Positions 1 to 7,877 of a stretch of 12,724 bases of DNA are shown piece after piece. Position numbers and translations under genes: made by a program. The stretch spans positions 1 through 12,724 of the forward strand of contig JBLIAZ010000062.1 of assembly GCA_047631875.1 (NCBI GenBank), read 5' to 3'. Source of the stretch: JBLIAZ01 sp047631875 (GTDB lineage: Bacteria; Bacteroidota; Bacteroidia; Flavobacteriales_C; GCA-002722245). The notes beneath the pieces were generated by a model. The model searched no databases. It saw only the letters and a program-made list of their open reading frames with translations, and had not been told where the DNA came from. Every line of letters begins with the position of its first letter. Positions within the stretch are counted from its first letter, which is position 1.

Positions 1-2
1 TG

Positions 3-161
3 GTGTTCTTGTCCTATTGGGCATACGGTAATGTGAATTTCAACGAGAATTATTTGCTAATTGTTACTGAGTATTCAGTGGTATTCGTCTTTTTGTTCTT
101 GGATATTAAAAGGCATTTTACATTTAATAAGTTAAAAGCAGGCTTAGGTATTTATTGGTAA
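3..161 (+). CDS. C-terminal fragment of an unidentified, probably membrane protein (5' end outside window)
   Basis: An open frame enters from the left edge in frame 3 and ends at the TAA at 159-161, giving 52 visible residues. The other two forward frames close within the first 40 bases. The fragment has an aromatic-rich start (FLSYWAYGN), then a hydrophobic stretch around visible residues 20-37 (LLIVTEYSVVFVFLFL) that could be a final membrane helix, then a short basic tail. I do not recognise the family from this piece. It lies about 100 bp upstream of the MoxR gene on the same strand, so it is probably the preceding transcription unit rather than a Bat protein. The coding call rests only on an open frame with a plausible membrane segment. 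Confidence 0.5.
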   Translation: MFLSYWAYGNVNFNENYLLIVTEYSVVFVFLFLDIKRHFTFNKLKAGLGIYW

Positions 162-263
162 TGCACCCTGTTTTGTAGTTAACAATAATTAACTGCTAAA
201 AAAGAGAGAAAGATTTTCGGTATTTGTCCTATTCGTCTTATTTTTAGCATTCAAAATTAACAC
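162..263 (+). promoter_or_regulatory. Intergenic leader, probable promoter region of the Bat operon
   Basis: This 102-bp AT-rich stretch is the only sizeable gap before the eight-gene Bat operon, so the operon promoter most likely lies here. I searched for the Bacteroidota pattern (TTTG, about 19 bases, then TAnnTTTG) and found no convincing match. The bases just before the MoxR ATG are A-rich (aaaattaacac) with no Shine-Dalgarno motif, as is usual in this phylum. The assignment rests on position only. Confidence 0.35.
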
Positions 264-1292
264 ATGGATACAGAAGAAGTAAGTGAAAAAAAAGAAGTAA
301 GTGCTGAAATTTCAGTCACTGAACTTAACGACAAGATCAACAAAGAAAGTGCATTTGTCGATTTGATAAAATCAGAAATGAGCAAGGTGATTGTAGGTCA
401 AAAAAAGATGATTGACAGTTTGCTGATCGGGTTGTTGTCTAATGGTCATGTGTTGTTGGAGGGGCTTCCTGGCTTAGCTAAAACCTTGGCAATTAATACT
501 TTGTCAAAAACAATTAAAGCTGACTTTAGTAGAATTCAATTTACCCCTGATTTACTTCCTGCCGATGTGATCGGCACTTTAATTTACAATCAACGCAAGG
601 AAGAATTCATAGTAAAGAAAGGACCGATATTCGCCAATTTTGTATTGGCTGATGAAATTAACCGATCTCCAGCGAAAGTACAAAGTGCCTTGTTAGAGGC
701 CATGCAGGAAAATCAGGTGACCATCGGATCGGACACTTATCAACTACCGAATCCATTTTTAGTACTTGCTACTCAAAACCCTATTGAACAAGAAGGAACT
801 TATACATTGCCCGAAGCACAGGTAGACAGGTTCATGTTAAAAGTGAGTTTAGGATATCCAAACAAGAAAGACGAACAAAAAATCATGCGACAAAACCTTC
901 AAAAGAATTTCCCAGAACCTAACGCAGTTGTGACTACGGATCAAATTGTGAAAGCAAGGGAACTGGTAAAGGAGGTATACATGGATGAAAAAATTGAACA
1001 ATACATATTGGACTTAGTTTTTGCTACAAGAACTCCTGAGGACTATGGATTAGCTGAATTAACACCTTTGATTAATGTGGGAGCAAGCCCAAGAGCGAGC
1101 ATAAACATTGCAAAGGCAGCCAAAGCAGTCGCGTTTTTAAACAGGCGTGGATATGTAGTCCCAGAGGACATCAGGGCGATTGCGCCAGATGTGTTACGGC
1201 ACAGGGTGAGTTTGAGCTTTGAGGCTGAGGCCGAAGAAATGAGTTCGGACGACATCATCAACAAAATTATCAACAAAATTGAAGTGCCTTAG
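264..1292 (+). CDS. MoxR-family AAA+ ATPase of the Bat operon
   Basis: A cytoplasmic AAA+ ATPase of the MoxR family; members are thought to be chaperones that use ATP to remodel or activate vWA-domain partners, here DUF58, BatA and BatB. The 342 residues show a Walker A motif GLPGLAKT (67-74), a Walker B region FVLADE with D130 and E131, sensor 1 ATQNP (169-173), a candidate arginine finger in EAQVDRF (R189), and a sensor-2-like GASPRAS (273-279) in the C-terminal lid. The length is normal for MoxR. The first 25 residues are acidic and polar and poorly conserved. The ATG at 264 is well placed after an A-rich leader. It is first in the operon, 16 nt ahead of the DUF58 gene, an order typical of Bacteroidota bat loci. 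Sequence and context agree strongly. Confidence 0.97.
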   Translation: MDTEEVSEKKEVSAEISVTELNDKINKESAFVDLIKSEMSKVIVGQKKMIDSLLIGLLSNGHVLLEGLPGLAKTLAINTLSKTIKADFSRIQFTPDLLPADVIGTLIYNQRKEEFIVKKGPIFANFVLADEINRSPAKVQSALLEAMQENQVTIGSDTYQLPNPFLVLATQNPIEQEGTYTLPEAQVDRFMLKVSLGYPNKKDEQKIMRQNLQKNFPEPNAVVTTDQIVKARELVKEVYMDEKIEQYILDLVFATRTPEDYGLAELTPLINVGASPRASINIAKAAKAVAFLNRRGYVVPEDIRAIAPDVLRHRVSLSFEAEAEEMSSDDIINKIINKIEVP

Positions 1293-1308
1293 TTCTAGGC
1301 GGTTATAA

Positions 1309-2178
1309 ATGGAATCAAAAGAGCTATTAAAAAAAATTAAGAGGATCGAGATAAAAGCTCGTGGGGCGAGTAAACAATTGTTTGCTGGTTCATACCATAG
1401 TGCTTTTAAAGGCGTGGGGATGGAGTTTGCGGAAGTAAGGCAATATTACCCTGGTGATGAAACCAGGGCTATTGATTGGAACGTCACAGCCCGTTTTAAC
1501 GAGCCATTTATTAAAACCTTTGAGGAAGAACGTGAATTAACAGTAATGATGCTGGTTGATGTAAGTAACTCTTCTTATTTTGGGACTGCGCAACAAAATA
1601 AGAGAGATTACATGGCTGAGGTATGTGCCGTGTTGGCGTTTTCGGCTATATACAACAACGACAAAGTGGGGGTCGTGTTTTTTACCGATCAAGTAGAAAA
1701 ATACATCCCCCCGCGCAAAGGAAAACAGCACGTGTTAAGGATCATACGTGACCTGTTAGAGTTTCAACCAGTGCACCGAAAAACGAATTTATCTGAAGCT
1801 TTAGGTTTTTTCACCAAGGCTGTAAAAAAGAAATGTACAGCCTTTTTGATTTCGGACTTCCTTGATGTAGGTTATGAAAAGCAATTGAGGTTAGCGAATA
1901 GAAAGCATGATGTGATGGCTATTAGGGTGTTGGATAAGTTCGACAACACTTTGCCTGACTTAGGTTGGGTGTCGGTCACTGATTCGGAGTCTGGAAAGTC
2001 TAGCGTGGTTAATACTTCTAGTAAAAGGCTTCAGGATAAGTTTTTGACGTGGCGCTCAGGAATCGAGGAAGAATATAAAAACAGCTTAAAACGCTCGGGA
2101 GTAGACGAGGTTAATTTAGTAACGCATGCGTCCTACGTGAAAGATTTAAGGAAAGCATTTAAACACAGGTCACGATGA
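1309..2178 (+). CDS. DUF58 domain protein (vWA-like), MoxR partner
   Basis: A 289-residue DUF58 protein, nearly always encoded next to a moxR gene and presumed to be its client or adaptor. The family signature GDETRAIDWNVTAR lies at 49-62. It is followed by a vWA-like strand ending in a MIDAS-type DVSNS (84-88), a metal-site pattern for ligand binding. No signal peptide or membrane helix is visible, so this copy is probably cytoplasmic, unlike longer DUF58 proteins with N-terminal helices. The C-terminus is basic (KAFKHRSR). The gene starts at the ATG at 1309, 16 nt after the MoxR stop, and its TGA shares an ATGA overlap with the next gene, suggesting translational coupling. The substrate is unknown. 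Confidence 0.95.
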   Translation: MESKELLKKIKRIEIKARGASKQLFAGSYHSAFKGVGMEFAEVRQYYPGDETRAIDWNVTARFNEPFIKTFEEERELTVMMLVDVSNSSYFGTAQQNKRDYMAEVCAVLAFSAIYNNDKVGVVFFTDQVEKYIPPRKGKQHVLRIIRDLLEFQPVHRKTNLSEALGFFTKAVKKKCTAFLISDFLDVGYEKQLRLANRKHDVMAIRVLDKFDNTLPDLGWVSVTDSESGKSSVVNTSSKRLQDKFLTWRSGIEEEYKNSLKRSGVDEVNLVTHASYVKDLRKAFKHRSR

Positions 2179-3089
2179 GAAGCTTGATCATGACCATTGC
2201 AGTATTACTTGGGTTTGTTGTGAATGCACAGCAAATAAACACTTATTTGAGCCAAGGCAAAGTGTTAGTTGGTCAGCCTGACACCTTGACTATCCAAATT
2301 ACTTCACCAATTGAAGCGGTGCTTTTGCCTGAATTTCAAGATCCGCTATCCGCTGAGCTCGAAGTTTTATTTGTGGGGAAGGTCGATTCTACGTTCAGTG
2401 ATCTTGGCTATCAATTTACCCAGCAAATTTACATTACCTCCTTCGATACGGGAAGTTTCCTGATTCCATTTGTAACTTTTCATGTGAAAGACAGCACGAT
2501 TCAAAGTCGAAGCATGAGTGTAGGTGTTGTTGGTGCTAAGGTTGATTTAAGCAGCAATATTCATGGAATTCAAGACATAGAAGATGAGCCAATTACCATG
2601 CAAGAAGTCTTGGTTGTCATTGGTAAGGTGATGGGGTTTTTGGTTGCTGCGTTGTTGATTATTTGGGTTGCAAGATGGTATTATAATAAGTACAAGTTAA
2701 ACAAAAAGTTGAAAGATGATGTAGTGCCTGAAATTCCTTTCATGGATACTTTTTGGCCAAATTTGGTAAAAATTGAGGAAGCAAAATATTGGCAAAAGGG
2801 AGAAGTCAAAGAATTCCATTCTCTGGTTACTGCCTTGATGCGATCCTATTTGGAGCACAGGTTTAAAATTAATGCAATGGAACAAACTTCCGATGAAATT
2901 TTAACGCAATTACAAATTCTCGTAGGAGATAAAATGCTGTTCGCTAAGATTGAACAAACCTTGCTGTTTGCAGACATGGTAAAGTTTGCAAAGGCCACTG
3001 GAGTGCAGGGTCAGCATGAGAAAGCGATTGAGAATTTAAAGGAGCTTGTAGCTTTGACTGAGCTTAAATCAACAACCGACAATGAGTAA
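2175..3089 (+). CDS. Exported single-pass membrane protein, BatD-like (gene between DUF58 and batA)
   Basis: A 304-residue protein with a signal peptide (1-18, ending near VNAQQ), a predicted periplasmic beta-rich region (20-140), one membrane helix (about 145-168, followed by a basic WYYNKYK segment), and a cytoplasmic helical domain (about 195-298). The layout matches BatD, and the C-terminal domain resembles BatD's: EFHSLVTALMRSYLEHRFKI (213-232) aligns ungapped with BatD 501-520, sharing E, F, M, Y, RF and I. A later element FADMVKFAKA parallels BatD's CGMARYSP. Similar proteins at this locus are usually annotated as hypothetical or DUF4381-like. The start overlaps the DUF58 stop (ATGA), and the end overlaps the batA start by 8 nt. 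It is probably the periplasm-facing partner of the first vWA protein. The domain relationship is my inference from reading the two proteins. Confidence 0.85.
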   Translation: MRSLIMTIAVLLGFVVNAQQINTYLSQGKVLVGQPDTLTIQITSPIEAVLLPEFQDPLSAELEVLFVGKVDSTFSDLGYQFTQQIYITSFDTGSFLIPFVTFHVKDSTIQSRSMSVGVVGAKVDLSSNIHGIQDIEDEPITMQEVLVVIGKVMGFLVAALLIIWVARWYYNKYKLNKKLKDDVVPEIPFMDTFWPNLVKIEEAKYWQKGEVKEFHSLVTALMRSYLEHRFKINAMEQTSDEILTQLQILVGDKMLFAKIEQTLLFADMVKFAKATGVQGQHEKAIENLKELVALTELKSTTDNE

Positions 3090-4128
3090 TAAGGATTACG
3101 ATTTAATGTTCAGTACTGCCTTTGGGAAAATATTCCAATGGGATATGTATGCTAATCCACATGCTTTTTATTTACTACTTTTAGTTCCTCTTTTGCTGGT
3201 ATGGCTTGTTTTTAGGTATGTGAAAGACAGGTCGAAGCTTAGGGTAAGTGATACTGCATTTGTAAACAATGAAAGAAAATTGTACAATATGTTGCCTTTT
3301 ATTCCTCACTTGCTTTCAGTTGTAGCCCTTTGTTTTTTGGTTTTTGCGATAGCTCGTCCCCAGGACGCTTTCAGTTGGGAGGAAGAGCAAGCGAAAGGAA
3401 TTGACATTGTGATTGCCATGGATTTGTCTTCGTCCATGTTAGCTCAGGATTTTAAACCTAACAGGGTGGAGGCTTCTAAAGCGATTGCTTCGGAGTTTAT
3501 CAAAGGCAGGTCGTCAGACAGGTTTGGCTTAGTGGTGTTTGCTGGTGAAAGTTTCACACAATGTCCACTTACCATTGATCATAAGCGTTTGATTCATTTG
3601 TTTGAAGGACTAAAAACAGGAATATTAAAGGATGGTACAGCGATAGGATCAGGATTAGCAACTGCCATCAAGCGTTTAAAGGATTCTAAGGCTCAAAGTA
3701 AAGTAGTGATATTACTTACCGATGGGGAGAATAATTCAGGTGACATAGCTCCAGAAACCGCAGCAATGCTTGCCGAACGATTCGGGATAAAAGTATACAC
3801 AATAGGGGTTGGGAAAAATGGAATGGCGGATTATCCAGCAGGGGTTAATTTATTTGGGCAAACTGTCATTCAAAAAATAGAAGTAAAAATTGATGAAAAG
3901 CTTTTAAAAGAAATTGCAGATAAAACCAACGGAAAGTATTTTAGGGCAATAAGCAATAAGCATTTAAAAGCAATTTACAAGGAGATTGATTTGCTGGAGA
4001 GGACGGAGTTGGCAAGTTTAAAATACACGAGTAAAACAGAGTTGTTCATGCCTTTTGCATTGTTGTCATTTTCGTTATTATTATCTGGTAAATTACTTAA
4101 GGTTTTAGTATTTAAAAGTATGATTTAA
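3082..4128 (+). CDS. batA: BatA, membrane-anchored vWA domain protein
   Basis: The first of two tandem membrane vWA proteins in the Bacteroides aerotolerance locus. Two membrane helices (about 28-46 and 71-92) precede the vWA domain, which runs from about 106 to 300. A C-terminal helix lies at about 323-345. The metal-ion site is intact: D114, S116 and S118 in AMDLSSS, T186 in DGTAIG, and D214 in LLTDGEN. The helix-vWA-helix arrangement and 348-residue length fit BatA/BatB. The 8-nt overlap with the preceding gene favours the ATG at 3082; internal Met9 and Met22 would also keep the first helix. The stop is followed two bases later by the batB start. It is presumably activated by the operon's MoxR ATPase. 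BatA versus BatB is assigned by gene order, since the two are paralogues. Confidence 0.93.
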   Translation: MSNKDYDLMFSTAFGKIFQWDMYANPHAFYLLLLVPLLLVWLVFRYVKDRSKLRVSDTAFVNNERKLYNMLPFIPHLLSVVALCFLVFAIARPQDAFSWEEEQAKGIDIVIAMDLSSSMLAQDFKPNRVEASKAIASEFIKGRSSDRFGLVVFAGESFTQCPLTIDHKRLIHLFEGLKTGILKDGTAIGSGLATAIKRLKDSKAQSKVVILLTDGENNSGDIAPETAAMLAERFGIKVYTIGVGKNGMADYPAGVNLFGQTVIQKIEVKIDEKLLKEIADKTNGKYFRAISNKHLKAIYKEIDLLERTELASLKYTSKTELFMPFALLSFSLLLSGKLLKVLVFKSMI

Positions 4129-4130
4129 AG

Positions 4131-5198
4131 GTGGTTGAGTTTATAAAAAACATATCTTATTCTTGGTTTGGAGACCCTGATTTTTTCAGGTTTCAACAAA
4201 CAGGTATGTTTTGGGGTTTCCTAATTTTGTTTTTATTGTCGTTGTGGTATTGGTATCAAAAACGCGTTCGTAAAAAGAAATTAAAACAGTTTACCGACCT
4301 AGGGAACGAAGGCTTTCTATTTCCAACAAAAATAACAAGAAGAGCTTCCTTTAAAATGATGATTTGGCTTTTTGGTATGTCATTTTTGCTGATGGGCTTA
4401 TCGAATCCCCAATTCGGAAGCAAAAAAGAAGAGGTGAAGCAAAAGGGGGTTGATTTAGTATTTGCTTTAGATGTTTCTAAAAGCATGCTGGCTGAGGACA
4501 TAAAACCTAACAGGCTGGAAAGGGCGAAACATGCGATTTCCAAAATCATTGACCGATTAGGCGCTGACAGGATTGCAATTGTAATATTTGCTGGAGATGC
4601 ATACTTGCAATTACCCTTGACAAGTGATCACGGAGCAGCTAAGATGTATTTGAGTGAGATTTCTACATCAATGATACCTGTGGGAGGAACATCTGTGGCA
4701 GCAGCTTTAAAAAAGTCGATCAAAGCCTTTTCAAAAGAAAAAACCAAAGGGAGAGCGATCATTTTAATTACAGATGGGGAAAATCATGACGAAGAAGCAC
4801 TTGAAATAGCAAAGTCTTGTGGTGAACAAGAAATCAATATTTACTCTTTGGGAATAGGGACTACAAAAGGAAGTACAATTCCAGAGTATTTGAATGGAAA
4901 AAAAGTGGGGTTGCAAAAAGACAAGAGTGGCAGTACTATCGTGACGAAAATAAACGAGGATTTACTCATGAGTTTGGCTGATTTAAGTAATGGGAAGTAC
5001 GTGAGGTCGAGCAATCAAAACTTGGGTTTGTCTTACTTGTTTGATCAAATCAGGGGAATGGATCAAGAGGAGTACGGAGCAAAAAAGTTCAGTTTGTACG
5101 AGCACAGGTTTGTGTATTTTTTATTGATAGGTTTTGGGCTGTTGGTCCTTGAGCTGTTTATTTTCAGTAATAAAGTAAAGATAAAAAGCGAGTCATGA
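4131..5198 (+). CDS. batB: BatB, membrane-anchored vWA domain protein (GTG start)
   Basis: The second tandem vWA protein, 355 residues, with the same layout as BatA: N-terminal helices at about 26-43 and 74-91, a vWA domain from about 106 to 310, and a C-terminal helix at about 326-345. The metal site is intact: D114, S116 and S118 in ALDVSKS, T187 in GGTSVA, and D215 in ITDGEN. The stretch around the first site, LDVSKSMLAEDIKPNR, nearly matches BatA's MDLSSSMLAQDFKPNR, showing an ancient duplication. The chosen start is a GTG two bases after the batA stop. No in-frame ATG occurs until Met26 (4206), which would begin directly at the first helix and drop a conserved-looking WFGDPDFFRF stretch. 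The gene ends in an ATGA overlap with batC. Confidence 0.93.
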   Translation: MVEFIKNISYSWFGDPDFFRFQQTGMFWGFLILFLLSLWYWYQKRVRKKKLKQFTDLGNEGFLFPTKITRRASFKMMIWLFGMSFLLMGLSNPQFGSKKEEVKQKGVDLVFALDVSKSMLAEDIKPNRLERAKHAISKIIDRLGADRIAIVIFAGDAYLQLPLTSDHGAAKMYLSEISTSMIPVGGTSVAAALKKSIKAFSKEKTKGRAIILITDGENHDEEALEIAKSCGEQEINIYSLGIGTTKGSTIPEYLNGKKVGLQKDKSGSTIVTKINEDLLMSLADLSNGKYVRSSNQNLGLSYLFDQIRGMDQEEYGAKKFSLYEHRFVYFLLIGFGLLVLELFIFSNKVKIKSES

Positions 5199-6097
5199 AA
5201 AAGATCAGTGTCATAGTGGGGCTAGTTTTGTTGGCAAGCACAATGCTTGTGGGGCAAAAAGAGTTGACGCCTATTCGAGAAGGAAATAAAGCATACAAGG
5301 ATTCTATTTATGATGTGGCTGTTGAAAAATACCACAAGGCTTTGGAATTGAACCCTGAGTCGTCAAAAGCGCAGTATAATTTAGCGAATGCATATTACCA
5401 AAAGGAACAGTTTGAGGAAGCGATTGCATTGTACGACAAGGTTATTTTGAACGGTAAAGGCAAAGCACAGCAAACTAAGGCAATGTACAACCGGGCTAAT
5501 GCGATGCTTAAAACAGGAGAGTTGGAAAAGGCTGTCTCTGGGTATAAAAATGTGTTGCGGAAAGATTATAAGCATGAAGATGCGAGGTATAACCTAGCGT
5601 ATGCAAAGTCGATGATTCAGCAAAAAAAGGAAAACGAGGAGCAGCAAAAAGATCAAGACAACAAAGAAGGAAAAGACGGGGAAGATAATAAGGAAAGTAA
5701 AGAGAGTAAGGACAAGAAAAAGCGCGACGAGAAAAATAAAAAAGACAAGGATTCAAAAGGTAAGGACAAAGAAAAGGGCGAACAAGGTGACCAGGAAGAA
5801 AAGAAGGGCCAGGAAAATGAGGGAGAAAAGAGCGAGGAACAGAAAAAGAAAGAAAAGGAGGAAGCAGAAAAAAAGAAACAAGAGCAAAAGAACAAGGAAC
5901 AAAAGGATAAGGACAGCAAGAAAGACCAACAGCCTCCAAAAGACAGTAAAAAGAGTCAAGTAGGTGAGCCTCAAAAGCTAACCAAAGAACAAGCGGAGCA
6001 ATTGCTAAAAGCTTTGGAGAACGACGAACAGGGCATTCGGAAAAAGATCATAAAAATGGAAATGAGGAAGTCCAAGAAAGGCGATAAAGATTGGTAG
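5195..6097 (+). CDS. batC: BatC, exported TPR protein with a long charged tract
   Basis: A 300-residue protein with a signal peptide (1-20, MKKISVIVGLVLLASTMLVG), then TPR-type helical repeats at about 23-140, including YNLANAYYQKEQFEEAIALY and YNRANAMLKTGELEKAV. TPR proteins usually mediate protein contacts, here presumably with the BatA/BatB vWA domains. Residues about 144-258 are almost entirely K, E, D, Q, N, G and S, a flexible or coiled-coil linker with strong purine bias on the coding strand. The protein closes with a less biased segment, LTKEQAEQLLKALENDEQ (262-279), then a basic tail ending in DW; I recall a similar ending in other Bacteroidota BatC proteins. The start overlaps the batB stop (ATGA). 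A 34-nt gap follows. The linker seems long, but I cannot measure that against the family here. Confidence 0.92.
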   Translation: MKKISVIVGLVLLASTMLVGQKELTPIREGNKAYKDSIYDVAVEKYHKALELNPESSKAQYNLANAYYQKEQFEEAIALYDKVILNGKGKAQQTKAMYNRANAMLKTGELEKAVSGYKNVLRKDYKHEDARYNLAYAKSMIQQKKENEEQQKDQDNKEGKDGEDNKESKESKDKKKRDEKNKKDKDSKGKDKEKGEQGDQEEKKGQENEGEKSEEQKKKEKEEAEKKKQEQKNKEQKDKDSKKDQQPPKDSKKSQVGEPQKLTKEQAEQLLKALENDEQGIRKKIIKMEMRKSKKGDKDW

Positions 6098-6131
6098 AGT
6101 TGCTTGGTAACTGTATTTTTGAAACGTAAAA

Positions 6132-7877
6132 ATGAAAAAAAGTAAGCTTATTTTATTGATGTTGTTCATTGCTATGCCTGCTGTAATGTTGGCTGGGCAA
6201 TTAAAGTTTACGACTTTTACCAGTAAAAAATCATACTATGATTTTGAGCATGTGTTTTTGACTTATAAAATAGAAAACGGTGATTACAACGGTGTGCAAA
6301 TTCCCAATTCGGAAGATTTTGAGGTGGTCAATAACTCTGTGAGTTCTTCCAGTAGCCGTTCAATGACTATAGTTAACGGGAAACGTGCTTATAAAACGGT
6401 CAGTAGATACGAGGTTACTTTTGAATTGAAAATTAAGAAAAAAGGCAGGGTAAAGATTCCTCAAGGCATTTTGAAGTACGATGGGAAAACGTACAAGACG
6501 CCAGCTTTCACTATTGAAGTGACTGCTTTGAATGTGTCAACAACTGAAGCTTCTAAGGATAGGTTTATTAAAGCAGAGGTCAGTAAATCAAGTCCCTATG
6601 TCGGGGAAGGTTTTACAATTACTTATACCCTGTTTACTGTTGATGCAATCACGGATGGAGGTCAGCTTAAAAATGCGGGGCAGTTTAAAAACTTTGGACC
6701 TTTTTCGGTGAAGGACATGGAAGGAATGACCAATTCAAGGGTAAACATCAATGGAAGGAACTATTTACTTCTGGTGCTACAAAAACATTTACTATTTCCA
6801 ATCAAGGGAGGGAAAGTCACAGTTCCTTCTTTTACTTTAAATTATGTAACGTATAAGTACGTTAATCGCGGCTTTTTTAGGACAAGAGGAGAAGAAATTC
6901 CTCATGTCGTGCATGCCCCATCTGTTACAGTCAACGTAAAACCTTTACCTGTTGCTCCTGCCGACTTTTGCGGGTTGGTTGGACAGTTCACCTTAAAAAG
7001 GAAACTAGACAAAGATGAGTTGTTAATTAACGATGCGCTAACTGCAAAGTACGAGTTTTCGGGAAGCGGTAATTTTTCGACGTTAAAAGAATTGTCACTC
7101 AATTGGAACAAAGCTTGGGAGGTATTTGAGCCCAAGTCCATTAATGGATACAAGGCTACGGGTAAAACTTATGTAGGTAAATTAACCAAAGAATACGTAG
7201 CAATACCAAGGGCGAATGGTGCACAAGATATTCCAGGCTTAAACATGTCTTATTTTGATTTGAGTTCAAAAAAGTACAAGCAGTTGTCGGTAAATAAAAC
7301 GAACATCAATGTGATTGGTGATGAAGATTTAGGTGGTGGAAATGTAGTGTATAGTGGATCAGGTCAAAACGTTGAAATTAAGGGTAATGACGTTCGTTAT
7401 CTAAATAATAACTACAGTTTTAGTTCTGGTGAGAAAAGTGAGTTTTTTGCCTCTCCGATTCATCATGGGCTGAGTGCAGTGCTAGGATTTGGATCGCTGT
7501 TTCTGTTGGTGTTTTATAAGCCAAAAAAGGCAAGTGAACAAGAGCTAATAAGCAAAAAGAAAAAGGGTGCATTGAAAAAAGCGAAGTCTGTTTTGAAGGA
7601 TGCAGAAAAAGCTTTGAATGCTGATGATAAAGAATTTTACGAAAAAATTGAAATAGCTATGAACACCTATTTTATGGATAGGTTTAATATTTTACCTCAA
7701 GATTTTAGCAGTGAATCACTGCGAGATGCTTTGTTGAATATGAATTTGTCGCAAAATAAAATACAAGACATTTTGAATTTACAAAGTAAATGTGGCATGG
7801 CAAGGTATTCTCCTATCGGGGTTAGCAAACCTGAAGTGTTCAAAGAAGTGCAAGAAATGATAACTGAACTAGGGTAA
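6132..7877 (+). CDS. batD: BatD, exported single-pass protein with large periplasmic beta-rich region
   Basis: A 581-residue BatD-type protein. A signal peptide (1-22, ending near MLAGQ) leads to about 420 periplasmic residues with alternating beta-strand character, probably several Ig-like domains. One membrane helix follows at about 444-463 (GLSAVLGFGSLFLLVFYKPK), then a basic linker and a helical cytoplasmic domain (about 490-581) containing FYEKIEIAMNTYFMDRF and CGMARYSP. The size and topology fit BatD, thought to be the main periplasmic component of the Bat assembly. Its C-terminal domain resembles that of the 304-residue protein encoded at 2175-3089. The ATG at 6132 follows the only gap (34 nt) inside the operon and an A-rich stretch. 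The stop overlaps the batE start by one base (TAATG). Confidence 0.92.
   Translation: MKKSKLILLMLFIAMPAVMLAGQLKFTTFTSKKSYYDFEHVFLTYKIENGDYNGVQIPNSEDFEVVNNSVSSSSSRSMTIVNGKRAYKTVSRYEVTFELKIKKKGRVKIPQGILKYDGKTYKTPAFTIEVTALNVSTTEASKDRFIKAEVSKSSPYVGEGFTITYTLFTVDAITDGGQLKNAGQFKNFGPFSVKDMEGMTNSRVNINGRNYLLLVLQKHLLFPIKGGKVTVPSFTLNYVTYKYVNRGFFRTRGEEIPHVVHAPSVTVNVKPLPVAPADFCGLVGQFTLKRKLDKDELLINDALTAKYEFSGSGNFSTLKELSLNWNKAWEVFEPKSINGYKATGKTYVGKLTKEYVAIPRANGAQDIPGLNMSYFDLSSKKYKQLSVNKTNINVIGDEDLGGGNVVYSGSGQNVEIKGNDVRYLNNNYSFSSGEKSEFFASPIHHGLSAVLGFGSLFLLVFYKPKKASEQELISKKKKGALKKAKSVLKDAEKALNADDKEFYEKIEIAMNTYFMDRFNILPQDFSSESLRDALLNMNLSQNKIQDILNLQSKCGMARYSPIGVSKPEVFKEVQEMITELG

Noticed and set aside
9..233. 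Ten-base direct repeat TTGTCCTATT at 9-18 and 224-233
   Set aside because: Short, AT-rich and with different flanks; one copy is inside a coding frame, so chance is the simplest explanation.
165..245. Bacteroidota sigma-type promoter (TTTG ... TAnnTTTG) upstream of the MoxR gene
   Set aside because: TTTG at 172-175 has no matching -7 element at the right spacing, and the TATTTG near 221 lacks the two-base spacer.
5508..5974. Several minus-strand open frames rich in S, F, L and P, resembling membrane proteins
   Set aside because: They are complementary shadows of the purine-rich Lys/Glu tract of batC; the composition is explained by that tract and no family motif is present.
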